NCBI GenBank assembly: GCA_014529385.2
Contig: CM043969.1
Location: 69,755,176-69,819,175, forward strand
Length of the DNA stretch: 64,000 bases
Reading direction: 5' to 3'
DNA from: Adiantum capillus-veneris
Taxonomy: Eukaryota > Streptophyta > Polypodiopsida > Polypodiales > Pteridaceae
The notes beneath the pieces are model-generated. The model searched no databases and was not told the DNA's origin. It saw only the letters and a program-made list of their open reading frames with translations. Positions 33,390-46,839 of this stretch are shown here, one piece after another (position 1 is the first letter of the stretch; each line of letters opens with the position of its first letter). The position numbers and the translations under genes are program-made.

Positions 33390-33604
33390 TGATCGAGCAT
33401 TGAAACAACGGCATGGCGGTGGCAAGACGGTTGAGCATGGCACGGTGGTAGCTCCTTCTTCTTTGCGGCGAGGAATCCTCCACGAAAGCAAGCGTAGGGT
33501 GGTGAGTGACACACCCTTGCTCTCTTGAGCTTACTAGATTAGTTTAGTTGTATGCTTGGAGCCATTTGTGTCTCGCACATAGTGTATCGGCAAGTCCCTT
33601 GCAT
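33022..33604 (+). repeat. E2 PPT and 3' LTR, 3' end eroded
   Basis: AGGAAGAGGGGCA (33022-33034) precedes TGTTAACC at 33035. Homology to the E1 LTR includes TATAAAAG at 33195 and runs to CAAGTCCCTTGC near 33603; the last ~30 bp are not recognisable. The LTR's GA tract has grown to about 38 units (33311-33387) from about 12 in E1. Confidence 0.85.
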
Positions 33605-33639
33605 TGACACATGCAATAGACACGCATAGTAACAATACA

Positions 33640-34140
33640 GGTCAATATGGGCATGTTGTATGCTCAAATCATGGGAGACATGGTCACTTTGGTTGTGAAT
33701 ATGTAGAACAAGAGATAACAAAATAATTATGTAACCACTAGCAAGAATGTAGATTTCTTTGAGAGGCTATTTGTGGTACAACACATGTTAAATACTATGG
33801 CTACAAAAGTATGGTGATAGCGTCTTGTATGTGGATTCAGGTGCATCAAATCACGTGAGCAGTCATAGTGAGTGCTTCAAGGAAATGCAGACTTTGTAGA
33901 GTCTTGGTTTTGTAGAGATTGGGGATGATATTTCACATACCATTATGCGTACAAGAAAAGTATCATTGTCTATGATAGGTGCTAAAATAAAGTACATGGC
34001 TAATGTATTGCATGTACCTAATATTACAAAGAATTTGGGTTCTATTGGGCAAAAATTTCAATAACTATTAAGGAGCCTAAAATTACATGGACAACATGTT
34101 TTAGTTCGTTCATAATTAGATGCATGAACATGTAAATAGG
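33640..34140 (+). pseudogene. copia Gag-protease remnant
   Basis: A broken plus-strand frame starts with a knuckle-like CSNHGRHGHFGCEYV (first Cys position altered). From about 33830 it continues YVDSGASNHVSSHSECF, the DSGA protease motif, then IGDDISH and VLHVPNITKNLGSIGQ. That is the copia order knuckle, protease, VP.I.KNL.S block. Stops are present, and neither LTRs nor RT was found. Confidence 0.75.
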
Positions 34141-35230
34141 AGATTATTTAGGAATAATGTCTCTTCTATTGTTGACTTGGAGAATCATCTCTCTACTCTA
34201 CGTTGAAATTGATTTACTCTATCTTAAAAGTCTAGCATAATATGAAACCATAATTCCCCTAGAAAAACATCTTCATTTTGAAGTGGAGAAATAAACAAAT
34301 ATGTTTGGACCACATACCCTTGTACCTGGATTATCAACCTCGCAATCAATGTAGTAACTTGAAAATATAGGCCTTGAAGGCTCCATCAATGGCTATAGAT
34401 TCCTCCATATCATGAGTATGAGTCCCAAGTTCTAGGCTAGCTCCATAGATGTGAAGTTTTATGTTGAACAAGGATCAAATAAAAAAGCATCATACTCATG
34501 TATCTTTCCCCATGCATAACATAATGGGGCTCCTTGTGGTTAGCCTTGTTTTGTAGAAGCATGAAGCATTTCAGGAACTATCTTTTTGGTATGGAAATAT
34601 ATGATATGAGGGATCCTACTTCCCATTTGAAGCATTGGAGTCCTTTGTGATTTTGATCCACCTCTTCAAGAGAAACTTGATTCTTACATTGGAAGCCATT
34701 GTCATCCTTTGGGTTGTCCTTGCAAAGAAATTATTGTTCTTACCTTTCTCATAAATTTATCGATAAATACTTCCATCAGGTAAAAATGCTTTTATAGATA
34801 ATGGATTTGGGATGCAAGTCCCAAGAGCATTGCCAATAGTAGATTTGCTTACACTTCCTCCCTCAAGGTTCTATCAAGGAGTATGAGGATTGTTGGATGC
34901 TTCAAAATCCAATCAATGATCTTGTACTTTATTGTCTTCTCCTTGCTTTGGGCCTTGCCACACATACTTTACTATCTCATTAAAAAATTGTGCTTTTTGA
35001 TTCCTCATCAACATCCATCAGCCTTGCGTAGATCTTTCACTTGCTACACTCCCAATAATCTCTCTTCTTTTAGGTCACTTACTTGTTGATGACAAGTCAA
35101 GCTACTTCTCCCAATGGGCATAATGAGTTAAAATGCTAGGTCTTATAGGACCTTCTTTCATCAATTTTGTGAATGCATCCTCATTGTCCTTAATACAACA
35201 TATAACTTCTCCTCAAGTGTCCACACTAAC
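34141..35230. other. Unassigned spacer
   Basis: No gene, terminal repeat or recognisable transposon domain on either strand. Frames are short and without family motifs. Confidence 0.5.
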
Positions 35231-35240
35231 TCACACAAAC

Positions 35241-37027
<1,787 letters not shown>

Positions 37028-37697
37028 TGTAATGTACCCAACATTTTTCAATGAAACTATTTCATTTACTTCGCAAAAGTGTTTAAGGTTTGATTTTTGT
37101 TAAGTCATAAAGCGTTTCAACGAAACGATCGAATCGGATATCGGACTCAAGAACTATTATTATGGCCTTTATTCACTTGAAAACAATAGGTTGATATGGG
37201 AAACTTAAGCCTCAAGAAAGAAGGAGTAGTTTTTAAAAAGAGAGTAAAATTTTAGGAAAGAAAGAGTATTTTTAGCAGAGAAGTAGTAGAAAGAGTATTT
37301 TTAGAAGAAAAGGAGTACAAGGAGTATTTTTTGGAATGGAGTATTTTAGAGAAGAAAGGGAAGTGAGACAATATTATAGCTTCTTTTCTTGGAATCCAAG
37401 CCTCTTCTAAAATTAGAAACTCAAAATTGCCCATCACAATGCGTGTCCGGAAAAAAAAAAGGCCGCGAACGTGCGCAAACTTATCTCTCTGCTTTTTGCT
37501 ATTTTTAGCTTGTGCTTTTGGCTCTTGAAAGCCTATATAAAGGTCTTCTTCCCTCACTTTCAAGACACACACAGAGAAGTTCTTAGAAGTGAAAGCTGTC
37601 TTGCTATAACACCGAAGTTACCTTCTCTCCCTCAACCTCTCACCCTCGACCCATCTCCATCTCTACCTCCATCGTATTGGCCCTTGGATTGTTGAGT

Positions 37698-37763
<66 letters not shown>

Positions 37764-38637
37764 TTCTCGACAAAGAAGGAAACCATAACTCTACTTTTCA
37801 AGGAAAAGCTTTCCTTTTCCCTTTCGTGATACAATGGCCCCAATGCGAGAGAAGGTATCATCTAGTCCAATCGTAGCCCAAGCAGATGTATCGGTTTGGA
37901 AGAAGTTGAAGCCATCCAACCTCCAACACGAGAGGTAATCAAAAGGTCTCTAATCCGGTAAGATAACTTTATGATTCTGCATTGCTATTCATGTTTACCT
38001 CGGAAGCCAAGCATAGGGACAGAGAAAGTTTGCTAGTAACGGCAAACTCATAATAAAGTGGAAATTTTATTTTTGTTGAAATATAAGATTGTCTCCAGTA
38101 GGCCTTGTTTAAATTGTTTTGGTATTGTTTGAAGGGTTGTATGAACGAACTTGTGTCCGGAACTATTAAAAGAACCCTATTTATAGTTGTAAAACAATGT
38201 GAGTGTGTTGTAGAAAGTGGAAGACTAGTATCCTAACGGATCTATGTCTACAGACGGGTGGACCCGATTAGTCGGGTGCTTTTCACAAGATTATTAGTTA
38301 GTAAAGTATAAGTCTCATATCACACCTATGATTTATGAATGGCAGCCGTGCCTCTTAAACGTGGGGAAAAAGGCATTGTTTATAGATCTTAAGTATGCCA
38401 ATGAGATTTTATCTTTGTGATATAGGAACTAGCTCCCATTAAAAATCCCTTGATTATCCACCTGGCATGAGGTGCATGACCTTTATGTCCACGATCACGA
38501 TGGATAGAGGACTTCCTCTCTTCTATTGATCGTATCTCTCCTTCGTGGAAATGGAGTAGGGTGTTGTCAACGGAACTTGAGAATAAGGAAGGCCCTCTAT
38601 CAAGTCGCCCCAATCTTTTGGGGTTGGGGACCACACA
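37028..38637 (+). repeat. LARD 5' LTR (~1610 bp)
   Basis: TATATAAAG at 37534-37542 is the likely TATA box. (CT)13(CA)18 occupies about 37699-37760. It ends GGGGACCACACA. The 3' LTR is 505 bp longer, mainly because of the extra block at about 41018-41480. Confidence 0.82.
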
Positions 38638-38639
38638 AT

Positions 38640-38652
38640 TGGTATCAGAGCC
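38640..38652 (+). promoter_or_regulatory. LARD primer-binding site (tRNA-iMet)
   Basis: TGGTATCAGAGCC two bases after the 5' LTR matches the initiator tRNA-Met complement. Confidence 0.88.
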
Positions 38653-38879
38653 TAGGTTAAAAAGATTTATTTGGGTACTTCAAGCTTGCTCGTGTGTATG
38701 GTTTCTATACCCATTACTAGAGTCACCAAGATATTACAACATGTCTATTGATGTGTATCACAGTTGTGGTTAAAGCGTCAATTGTATTTTCTCATTGAGA
38801 GATTTTTCTAGATACCTATATGACATTTTGATGTCTTTATGAATAAAAAGATTGAGTTGTTTTTCTTCAAAAAATTGTA

Positions 38880-39115
38880 TGAGTGGTTAAGCCATGTAAG
38901 TGAATTTTTGGTGGATTGGATAAGCCATGACTTGTTAAGTCATGTGATTGAGTTTTGATGGACTGGATAAGTCATGATTGGTTAAGTCATGTGATTGAGA
39001 TTTGATGGACTGTATAAGTCAAGATTGGTTAATGTGATTGAGTTTTAATGGATCGGATAAGTAATGATTGGTTAAGTCATATGATTGAGCTTTTAATGGA
39101 CTAGATAAGTCCCAA
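38880..39115. repeat. Minisatellite, ~46 bp x 4-5, in the LARD leader
   Basis: GATTGAG(T/A)TTTGATGGACTGGATAAGTCATGATTGGTTAAGTCATGT-type units; GATTGAG landmarks lie at 38946, 38993, 39036 and 39083. Non-coding. Confidence 0.8.
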
Positions 39116-39222
39116 GTTTGAAAAATATCCTATTGATTTGAGTTATTATAAACATTAATGTACACCAGGGGAATCCTCATATCATTTCTACTTTGGAAAA
39201 CCCTCAGAATGATGCTATTTAG

Positions 39223-39960
39223 ATGGAAATTCAAGAAAATAAATTGTTTCTCAAACAAATGCAACCACGTTCTTTTAAAGTAGAGGGTGATGATATTGAG
39301 AAAGATGCAAAAGTATGGATTGAAGCTATGGATGATTACTTCTCTGCTATAAGGACCACACTTGCAAATCAAGCGATGCTGTGGATGTTTTGCCTCTCAA
39401 GAGAAGAGAAATTATGGTAAAAACAACATTGTCGTGACATGGGAGTATTAGAGAACTCTTAGAGTTGGTGGTGGGAAATTAAACAATCAGTGAAGAAAAG
39501 ATACTTACCCCCTGTCCATGAAGCAATAAAGATGAATGAGTTCTTTAGCTTGAAACAATACAACTTATCCTTGGAAGAGTACTACTCAAATTTTGTAACA
39601 CTTAGGTGTTATGCTTCACCAATGACCATAGAGCAGTAGGTAGCTCGCTTTTGTCAAGGTTTAAGAGAACCAATTAGCTCAAAATTGGAAGCCCTGAAAC
39701 CTACCACTGTACAAGATTCTTTACTACAAGCTAAACCTTAAATGAAAGAACAAGGGATAACAAGAAGGAATCAATGGCATCAGAGCTTCAATGGTAGGCA
39801 ACCACAAAGAGTCTATGCCACTAATGCAAAAGATCCTCCACACTTGAATGTTTGATGCTTTGAATGTGGAAAGTTGGGGATATTACTGGAACACTTCCAA
39901 GGATAAGACATAATGATGGTCGAGCTAGTAGTAAGAGTAGGAGTACTCTCACTTTTGTTC
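39223..39960 (+). pseudogene. gag: LARD gag remnant
   Basis: One frame with several stops reads MEIQENKLFLKQMQPRSF, KVWIEAMDDYFSA, KKRYLPPVHEAIKMNEFFSL, LEEYYSNFVTLRCYA and RFCQGLREPISS. This is the retrotrans_gag fold of plant Ty3/gypsy chromoviruses. A ruined knuckle, CFECGKLGILLEH, follows. The QHCRDMGV and LPPVHEAIKMNEFF segments resemble the gag in the minus-strand array (50518-50742), so the two elements are relatives. Confidence 0.75.
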
Positions 39961-39997
39961 CAGATGAGGAAATCTCAAATCCCTAAGTTGGAGATAT

Positions 39998-40652
39998 TGT
40001 AATGTACCCAATATTTTACAATAAAACTATTTCATTTACTTTGCAAAAGTATTTAAGGTTCAGATTTTGTTAAGTCATAAAGCGTTCCAACGGAATGATT
40101 GGATCAAAAATCAGACTTCGAAACTATTAATTATAGCCTTTATTCACTTGGAAAAAAATAGGTTGATATAGGAAACTTAAGCCTCCAGAAAGGAGGAGTA
40201 ATTTTAAAAAAGAGAGAGTAAGTTTAGGAAAGGAAGAGTTTTTTTTAAAAAAAAGTATTTTTAGAAGATGAATACTTTTAGAAAAGAAGGAGTATTTTTA
40301 GAGAAGAAAGAGAAGTGAGACAAGATTCGAGCTCCTTTTCTTGGAATTCAAACCTCTTCTAAAATTAGAGACTCAAAATTGTGCATCGAAATGCGCATCT
40401 GCAGAAAAAACAAAAAAACCACGAACATGCACGAACTTATCCCTCTGTTTTTTGCTATTTTTAGCTTGTTCTTTTGGCTCTTGAGAGCTTATATAAAGTC
40501 CCTCTTCCCTCACTTTCAAGACACACACATAGAAGTTCTCAGAAGCGGAAGCTCTCTTGCCATAACACCGGAATTACCTTCTCTTCCTAACCTCTCACCC
40601 TCGACCCATCTCCATCTCTACCACCATCATGTTGTCCCTCGAATTGTTGAGT

Positions 40653-40719
<67 letters not shown>

Positions 40720-42112
40720 CTTCTCGATAAACAAGGAAACCATAACTTTTCTTTTCACGGCAAAGCTTTCCTTTTCCTTTCCGTGATACGATGGTCCCAA
40801 AGAGAGTGACTCGAAGCTCCAAGGATGCTCCTACCTCCAAGAAAGATGCAAAAGAAGGTGTTATCTACTCCAATCATAGCTCAAGAAGATGTATTGGCTG
40901 TGAAAGAAGTTGAAGTTGCCCAACCTCCAACACCGGAGGTAATCGAACATGTCTCTAATCCATAAGATAATTTTATAATTTTGCATTCCTATTCATGTTG
41001 ACCTGGGAGCCAAGCATAGGGATTCCCTTAAATCGTCCAAGAAACGTGATTCTATCACAAGGAACAAGCATATGTTTTCATAGAATAGTGAAAGAATTTT
41101 TGATAAATTTTCATTGTTTGTTTAATTATTATTGCTTGATAAATTGTTATTTTTTGATAAGTTGTTACTTGTTGATATAAAGATTTGGTTGTGATCATGT
41201 TTGAAAAATTATTTAAAGAGAAGAATTGTTGGCAAAATATATTTTGTTCCTTGTGGGTAGCGAGATACCTCGCTGTTAGCGAGATCATCCCATGGTTAGC
41301 ATAGATTAAGCTGAGCTTATCGGCTCTCTTTTATCCCTCACGGTTAGCGAGATGCTTGGCAGTCACCAAGATTTTTGGCAAGAATCAAGATGCCTTGCAG
41401 TTAGTGAGATAAGAAGGTTTCACATTTTGCGGTTAGCAAATAGATAAATCCTTTGCAAAGGCTCCGTTGGTTAGAGAGAGAAAGTCCATGGGTAGCGGCA
41501 AACCCATAAGAAATTGGGAAAATTCTTTTTGTTGAAATATAGGATTTCCTTTATCATGCCTTGTTTGAATTGTTTTGGTGTTGTTTGAAGGGCTGTATGA
41601 ATGAACCTGTGCCTGGAAATAATAAAAGAATCATGTTTGTATTCGTAAAACAATGTGGTAATAGTTAAAAAACAAGAAGAAAAGGTGAGTATGGTGTGGA
41701 AAGTGGGAGACTAGTATCCTAACGGATCTATGTCTATGGATGGTTGGACCCAACTACTTGGGTACTTTTCACAAGATTATTAGTTAGTTAAGTATAAGTC
41801 TCATATCACACCTATGATTTCCATGTCTCTTAAACATGGGGAAAAAGGCATTGTTTATAGATCTTAAGTATGTCAATGAGATTTTATCTTTGTGATATAG
41901 AAATTAGATCACATTAAAAATCCCTTGATTATCAACTTGGCATGTGGTTTATGACCCTTATGTCCACAATCATGATGGATAGAGTACTTCCTCTCTTCTG
42001 TTGCTTGTATCTCCACTTCGTGGAAACCGAGTAAGGTGTCGTCAAAGAAACTTGAGAATAAGGAAGGCCCTCTATCAAGTTGCCCCAATCTTCTGAGGTT
42101 GGGGACCTAACA
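39998..42112 (+). repeat. LARD 3' LTR (~2115 bp)
   Basis: TATATAAAG at 40490-40498; (TC)30 at about 40657-40716 replaces the CT/CA tract of the 5' LTR. It carries about 460 bp (about 41018-41480) absent from the 5' LTR, with scattered GTTAGCGAGAT-like units at about 41270-41420. Confidence 0.8.
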
Positions 42113-42654
42113 TTGGGTGAGCTAGATGAGCTTCACAAGGTTCGAGGTTTTCTGCATGGGCTACATGCTAGCATCAAGGCTACAACTACTCATTTGTATA
42201 CAAAGACACTGGAAAATGCAAATGCAAAAGCTATGATCTATGATGAGGATAAGAACCAGTTCCACTAGAACTATCCGGTCCTTAATACTAAATCTCCCAA
42301 GAGGTCCAAGGGCTTTAGAGGTTCTCTATCTATTGTTTATTTTTCACAATACAAGAGAGAATTTTTGTTTCCATGTCTTGTCAAATTCACATATCATCCC
42401 TTTGATCCGGGAAACAAAGTAGGATGAGAATTGGAGCCCAGTTCATCAAGTAGAACCTCCATAATTATGAGATATCTCTCATGTTTGGATGTTTTTGACT
42501 AGTTTTCTTAGGTTATTGACTGCAAATACAATATCTTTTACAAGATGTATCCTTTTGGAACAATATACAATCATTGTTTTAAAGTAAGAGTGTGCAATAG
42601 ATATGTTTCTAGTTGAGTGTTTCACATCAATATTTTTATTTTAAAACATTACAA
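42113..42654 (+). pseudogene. Gag fragment and unassigned flank
   Basis: 42113-42268 encodes GELDELHKVRGFLHGLHASI and LYTKTLENANAKAMIYDEDK, the end of a retrotrans_gag domain (R.FL.GL....V.....TL..A...A). The LARD element appears to have inserted next to or within it. The rest to 42654 shows nothing recognisable. Confidence 0.5.
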
Positions 42655-44831
42655 TGTATCTTCTAGAAGAAAAACAACATATGATCCTTCTTCATTAAAA
42701 TATCCCAACCCCAAGAGTTCACTCCTCTCAGCGAGAGTTTATAGCTCCCGGTGTCTTTGGTTGCCCATACAACTAAATTATCCTGCATTCTGGGCACAAA
42801 CCCGCAGTGACTAACTTGCAACCTGTACACAAACCTGCAAGTAATATCTTGCATTCTGGCCACAAACCCATAAGATGTGTGCACCCATATGCACTGCTTT
42901 AGCGTTCACTCCGCTAAGCCCTCCTCCCTGGATATCAATGAAAGTATTGACTATATCGGTATAGGATTTTGAATGAACAAGGTTCGAGAGTTTTCCTACT
43001 AGGCACGCATTTCTTTCCTACTTCAGACAATATATCCTAAAACAGTCCTTCCATTTAATACAACTTAAAGAAAATTAACAAGTTCAATTGATGTGGTGTC
43101 AAATTGGGATTGATACAATGTTTAGGTAGTTTCCTCCTTCCCAATTACTCATGCTGCATTGAACGAAAAGAAGTTTCCTACCTGTTCATGAGAAATAACA
43201 TCACTTTGTAGGCTAAATGGTACATCCTCATTCATTGGGGCCTTTCCTTTTCCTTTACCAGCAATGGTTCTGGTGAGTTCTCTTGGGTGCCATTCCCACT
43301 ACTAGATACTTAACTTAACTTGAGAAGTTGCGAGCTAAAGTATAAGAATACAATGGAAGTAGGGTAAATGATTATAAGTATTTCAATTCCAAAACATATA
43401 TGCTTACTCTACACATCAACTCAAAACATATGCTTGCTCGATCCTGCCATAATCTTATGATACTGCGTCATAAGTCATACACTAATCGCATGATTAATTA
43501 CTTATATATACTTGCAAGAACAATCCATCATTTTAGTTGGACCCTGTCTTGAATAAGACTAGCTAATACATGCAAACATCTAGGTTACAATGGAGAAGAC
43601 TTATGCATGCAATCAACACAATTGATTGCATCTAGGTTACAATGCAAACAATTGAATAAGACTAGGTAATACTTGCAAACATCTAGGTTACAATGGAGAA
43701 GAATTATGCATGCAATCAACACAATTGATTATGTAATCGAGCAGTGAACCTTTCATTACTTTGTAATGTAGAGAGATTACCATAAAATAGGTATAATGAT
43801 TGTTGGTTTCTAATTGAGGTTATATACATAAGAGTATAGAATTTGATAATAGAATAGAAATTGAAAAGGATTCCAATTGATTAATCATATGGTAGTAATT
43901 GGAAAGGATTCCAAGTGTAATATGGCAGCAATTGGAAAGGATTCAAATTGAGAGAAGAGATTGATAATAACCTTGATTAATTAAATGATTTACATCACCA
44001 AAATGTTCCTTGGAGTTATTGATATCTCAAAGCCTTCTTGAAGCTTGACCAACAAGTAGCCACAGCAGCAGAGTCTCCCTATCTCCAATGTGTGTTCAAG
44101 TGTGTGTAAAATTGGGTGGGAATGCCCCTTATATAGACTTCTGGGGCTGCTTGATGGCCAAGGCTTGCCCAAATAGGCCCCATACCTCCATACCTTCCCC
44201 CCCTCTTGCTAAAATAAGGAGTAGAGGCCCCCACAAGCTCTTACTTAGCCATTAGAGGTGTCCCTCTTTAGCCTTTTGGGTGATACACCTCATGTAGTGC
44301 CCCCATGCTCATAGTCAATTATTATATAAGAGATGGGTCCATGGATATGGGTCATTTATGGGCATACATGGACATACATACACATGCACATGCATACCTT
44401 AGACTTAGGAATTAATTTATTAACACTAGGATGAAAATCAATCCTCTAGACTGAGCTTGACTTATCAGAATTTAATTCTAAAACTTGCTATTAAAAGAAG
44501 AGCTTGAGGATTACAGACTAAGGTGTCTAATGCACACACATGCTATATTTAGCAGTTTTTGGAGCAGGCATCTATTTTTAAGGAAATTTAGGACGGGGTA
44601 GATTTTGACGAGGTGATCACGTCTAGGTGGGTGTTAGCACCTGAAAACTTTCTATTTTTGGACAAAGATGACAAAAAAAGAAAAAAAATCTTACAACAAT
44701 ATATTTATCATTAGCTCATTAGAGGTGGAAAAACTGCCAAAAATAGTGACATTTTTGTATATGGCTAGAATGGCCTAATATGTATTCCTTTACATTGGAA
44801 TCCCCTCTCCAAGGGTGATAGAGACCTTACA
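42655..44831 (-). repeat. Array LTR A (truncated)
   Basis: Matches LTRs B and C from CTTCTAGAAGAAAAACAAC onward; the first ~500 bp (plus-strand left side) are missing. A local duplication of about 90 bp lies at 43555-43730 (TAATA(C)TTGCAAACATCTAGG repeated). A TATA box on the minus strand corresponds to TTATATAG at 44129-44137. Confidence 0.85.
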
Positions 44832-46839
44832 TTCTCCCCAACTTGAAGAGTTGAGATGTCCTCATCTCATAGGTAAGTTTGGATGATCTTTAAGGAGAGT
44901 TATTTTGTCTCCCCATGTTGCATCTTCTTTAGGGAAATCTTTCCATTTGACGAGGTGTTTGATGATGCTTCTGATCCTGAGAAGCTATCTTTCTCAAGAT
45001 TCAAGGGTGCAAAATTACTCTCTCATTAGCTAGGTCTCCTATTGTCGGCTCTTCCATAATAATGGCATGAGTTGAGACATCGCTCCTCTTCCACTTCCTC
45101 TTCCTGTCTTCCACATCCTCTTCCTGTCTTCCTTCCTCAAGGACGAGCAGGTTGGACTCTACCATTTGGTGTTACAGGAATTGAATTTGCAGTAGTTGCT
45201 ACACTTCTTCCGGGACACCTGTTCCTAAAGTGTGCTATCTCAATACACTCATAACAACAAACATCAGGATATTCAAGTTGAGATGTTGTAGTTGCAGCTG
45301 CTACAGGGCGAGGTTAATAAGTTTGATTAGCAGGTCTGGGGCTCCAATTATTGGGCATGCTCCTTTGAGTTCTAAAGTCTTCTCTCCACTGATTCGTGGT
45401 CATTTCTTTAGCGAGAGGTGTTTCCCTTAAGAGAGCATCTTGAAGTGATATGGGTCTCATTGCTTCAAGACGGGTATCCAAGGGATGATTCAATCCTTGA
45501 CAAAATCATGCTACCTGTTGCTCAATGGACATTTTTGTGTCATATCTCTGCAACGTTACAAATTTGGAGTCGTACTCTACCACCGATAAGGATAGCTGTT
45601 TTGGAGCAAAGAACTCATTCATTTTGGCGTCTCGATGAGCGGGTGGAAGATATCGTGTTGTAACCACTTCTTTAATATCCTCCCAAGACTAAGAAGATCC
45701 TGAAACACCCAAGTCCTTGCAATGTTGTTTCCACCATGTTTCTGAATCGCCAATAAGATGAAACATTGCTAGTTTGGTTTACAGGTTGGATCCCTGCAGC
45801 TTCAAAAAAGTCTTCCATTGCCTCAATCTAGGCTTCAGCATCGTGCTCAATGTGGGTTGCCTTGCATTTGAATGTGGGTGGTTGGGCTTGTTTCGGGAGA
45901 ATTTTTTTCTCATGTGCGGCCGTGTATAAAGCATTTGATGGTACCTACACAATAGTACGCTTTTTGATGGTTTGATTTAAGACTTAACGCAGTATCAAGT
46001 GCTTTAAACTTCCATAAATTCAAGACAAAATTTTGAAAGAAACTATCTTTATTAAATTCAAGATGTCATAAATTTATTTATATCAACATATGTACAAAGT
46101 TGAGATCTCATCAAGAAGTTAGGTGAGCATCTTTTTATTCTATTACAATGTATACAAAGGTTAGCTCTGCTAAAAGCTATAGGATTCTTAGAGTTGGATT
46201 TCCAAGGACTTAGTGGTACAATTGATAGGTATTTGTGGATAAGTTTTTATAATCCACTATTTCATCTGAGTAGTAGCTCTTGTAAACATCCTTCAAAAGA
46301 TAGTAGAATACAAGGCTCTTATTTCGGGAGAAATATCAGGGACAAAAATGGGTTTGATCCTATAGGTAGGGATAATTTTCACCACTTGATTGAAAAATCA
46401 CTCATTTAAGGTCATGTCAATTCCATCTTCAAAGATAACAATGTAGTCATCTCTAATAGTACCAAGGAAGTAGTAAAGTTAGATAACTTGTAGCTCTTCC
46501 CCCCAACAAAGCTTCTTTAGATCAGAGGAGGGGTAGCCAAGATTCTTCACACTAATGTAGAAGACGCCACCTTTGCATCCCCATGCAAGTTCCCATCCCC
46601 TTTGGATTCTTGTTGATGGAGGAGAGAAAGCCTTCATCAAAATCTTCATCATGTTGCATTGAAAAGCAAAATTCAAAGAACGACATCGATCATAATACAT
46701 TATCTCAAAGGTCTTGATTTGGCATCTTCCTGAAACATCAATGCTGGTAAGTTCTCGAACTTAAGTCTCTATTTAGTTTTTCCAAATATACAAACAACAA
46801 TAATTTTTCCAGTTTCCTAACATAGGCTTTGATACCACC
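44832..46839 (-). pseudogene. Array internal region 1: gag and chromodomain remnants
   Basis: Reading 46839 to 44832: primer site, leader, then a broken gag. It includes a gag domain at about 45830-45600 and a knuckle region with RPANQTY-like and basic Arg/Gly stretches at about 45330-45080. A frame near 44990-44920 has HLVKWK...PKEDATW, the C-terminal half of a chromodomain. Stops are frequent. No protease, RT, RNase H or integrase lies between. About 2.0 kb, almost the same length as internal region 2. Confidence 0.75.

Larger units (their letters stand above)
17930..33604 (+). mobile_element. E2: 5'-truncated relative of E1 with pol, nested insertions inside
   Basis: Homology to E1 starts at about 17930 (E1 7343) and ends with a 3' LTR (33035-33604) matching E1's. 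The order read on the plus strand is gag tail, RT, RNase H, integrase, protease-like segment, WVPK region, small 3' ORF, spacer, PPT, LTR. It is interrupted by a MITE (21523-21769), a complete copia element (23595-29358) and a foldback element (29411-30236). The 5' LTR and N-terminal gag are missing. Every domain carries stops or shifts. Removing the copia insertion rejoins the flanks at AGAAG. An alternative is that the pol block came from another gypsy element that recombined with an E1-type element. Confidence 0.75.
37028..42112 (+). mobile_element. Gag-only LTR retrotransposon (LARD-like)
   Basis: LTRs at 37028-38637 and 39998-42112 both begin TGTAATGTACCCAA and end ...GGGGACC(A/T)(C/A)ACA. 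A tRNA-iMet primer site follows the first. The internal region is only about 1.36 kb: a leader with a minisatellite and a decayed gag, with no pol. Probable target repeats TTGAG/TTGGG flank it (one mismatch). LTRs longer than the internal region fit the LARD class, which must be mobilised by another element. The downstream neighbour (42113-42260) is a gag fragment. Confidence 0.82.
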
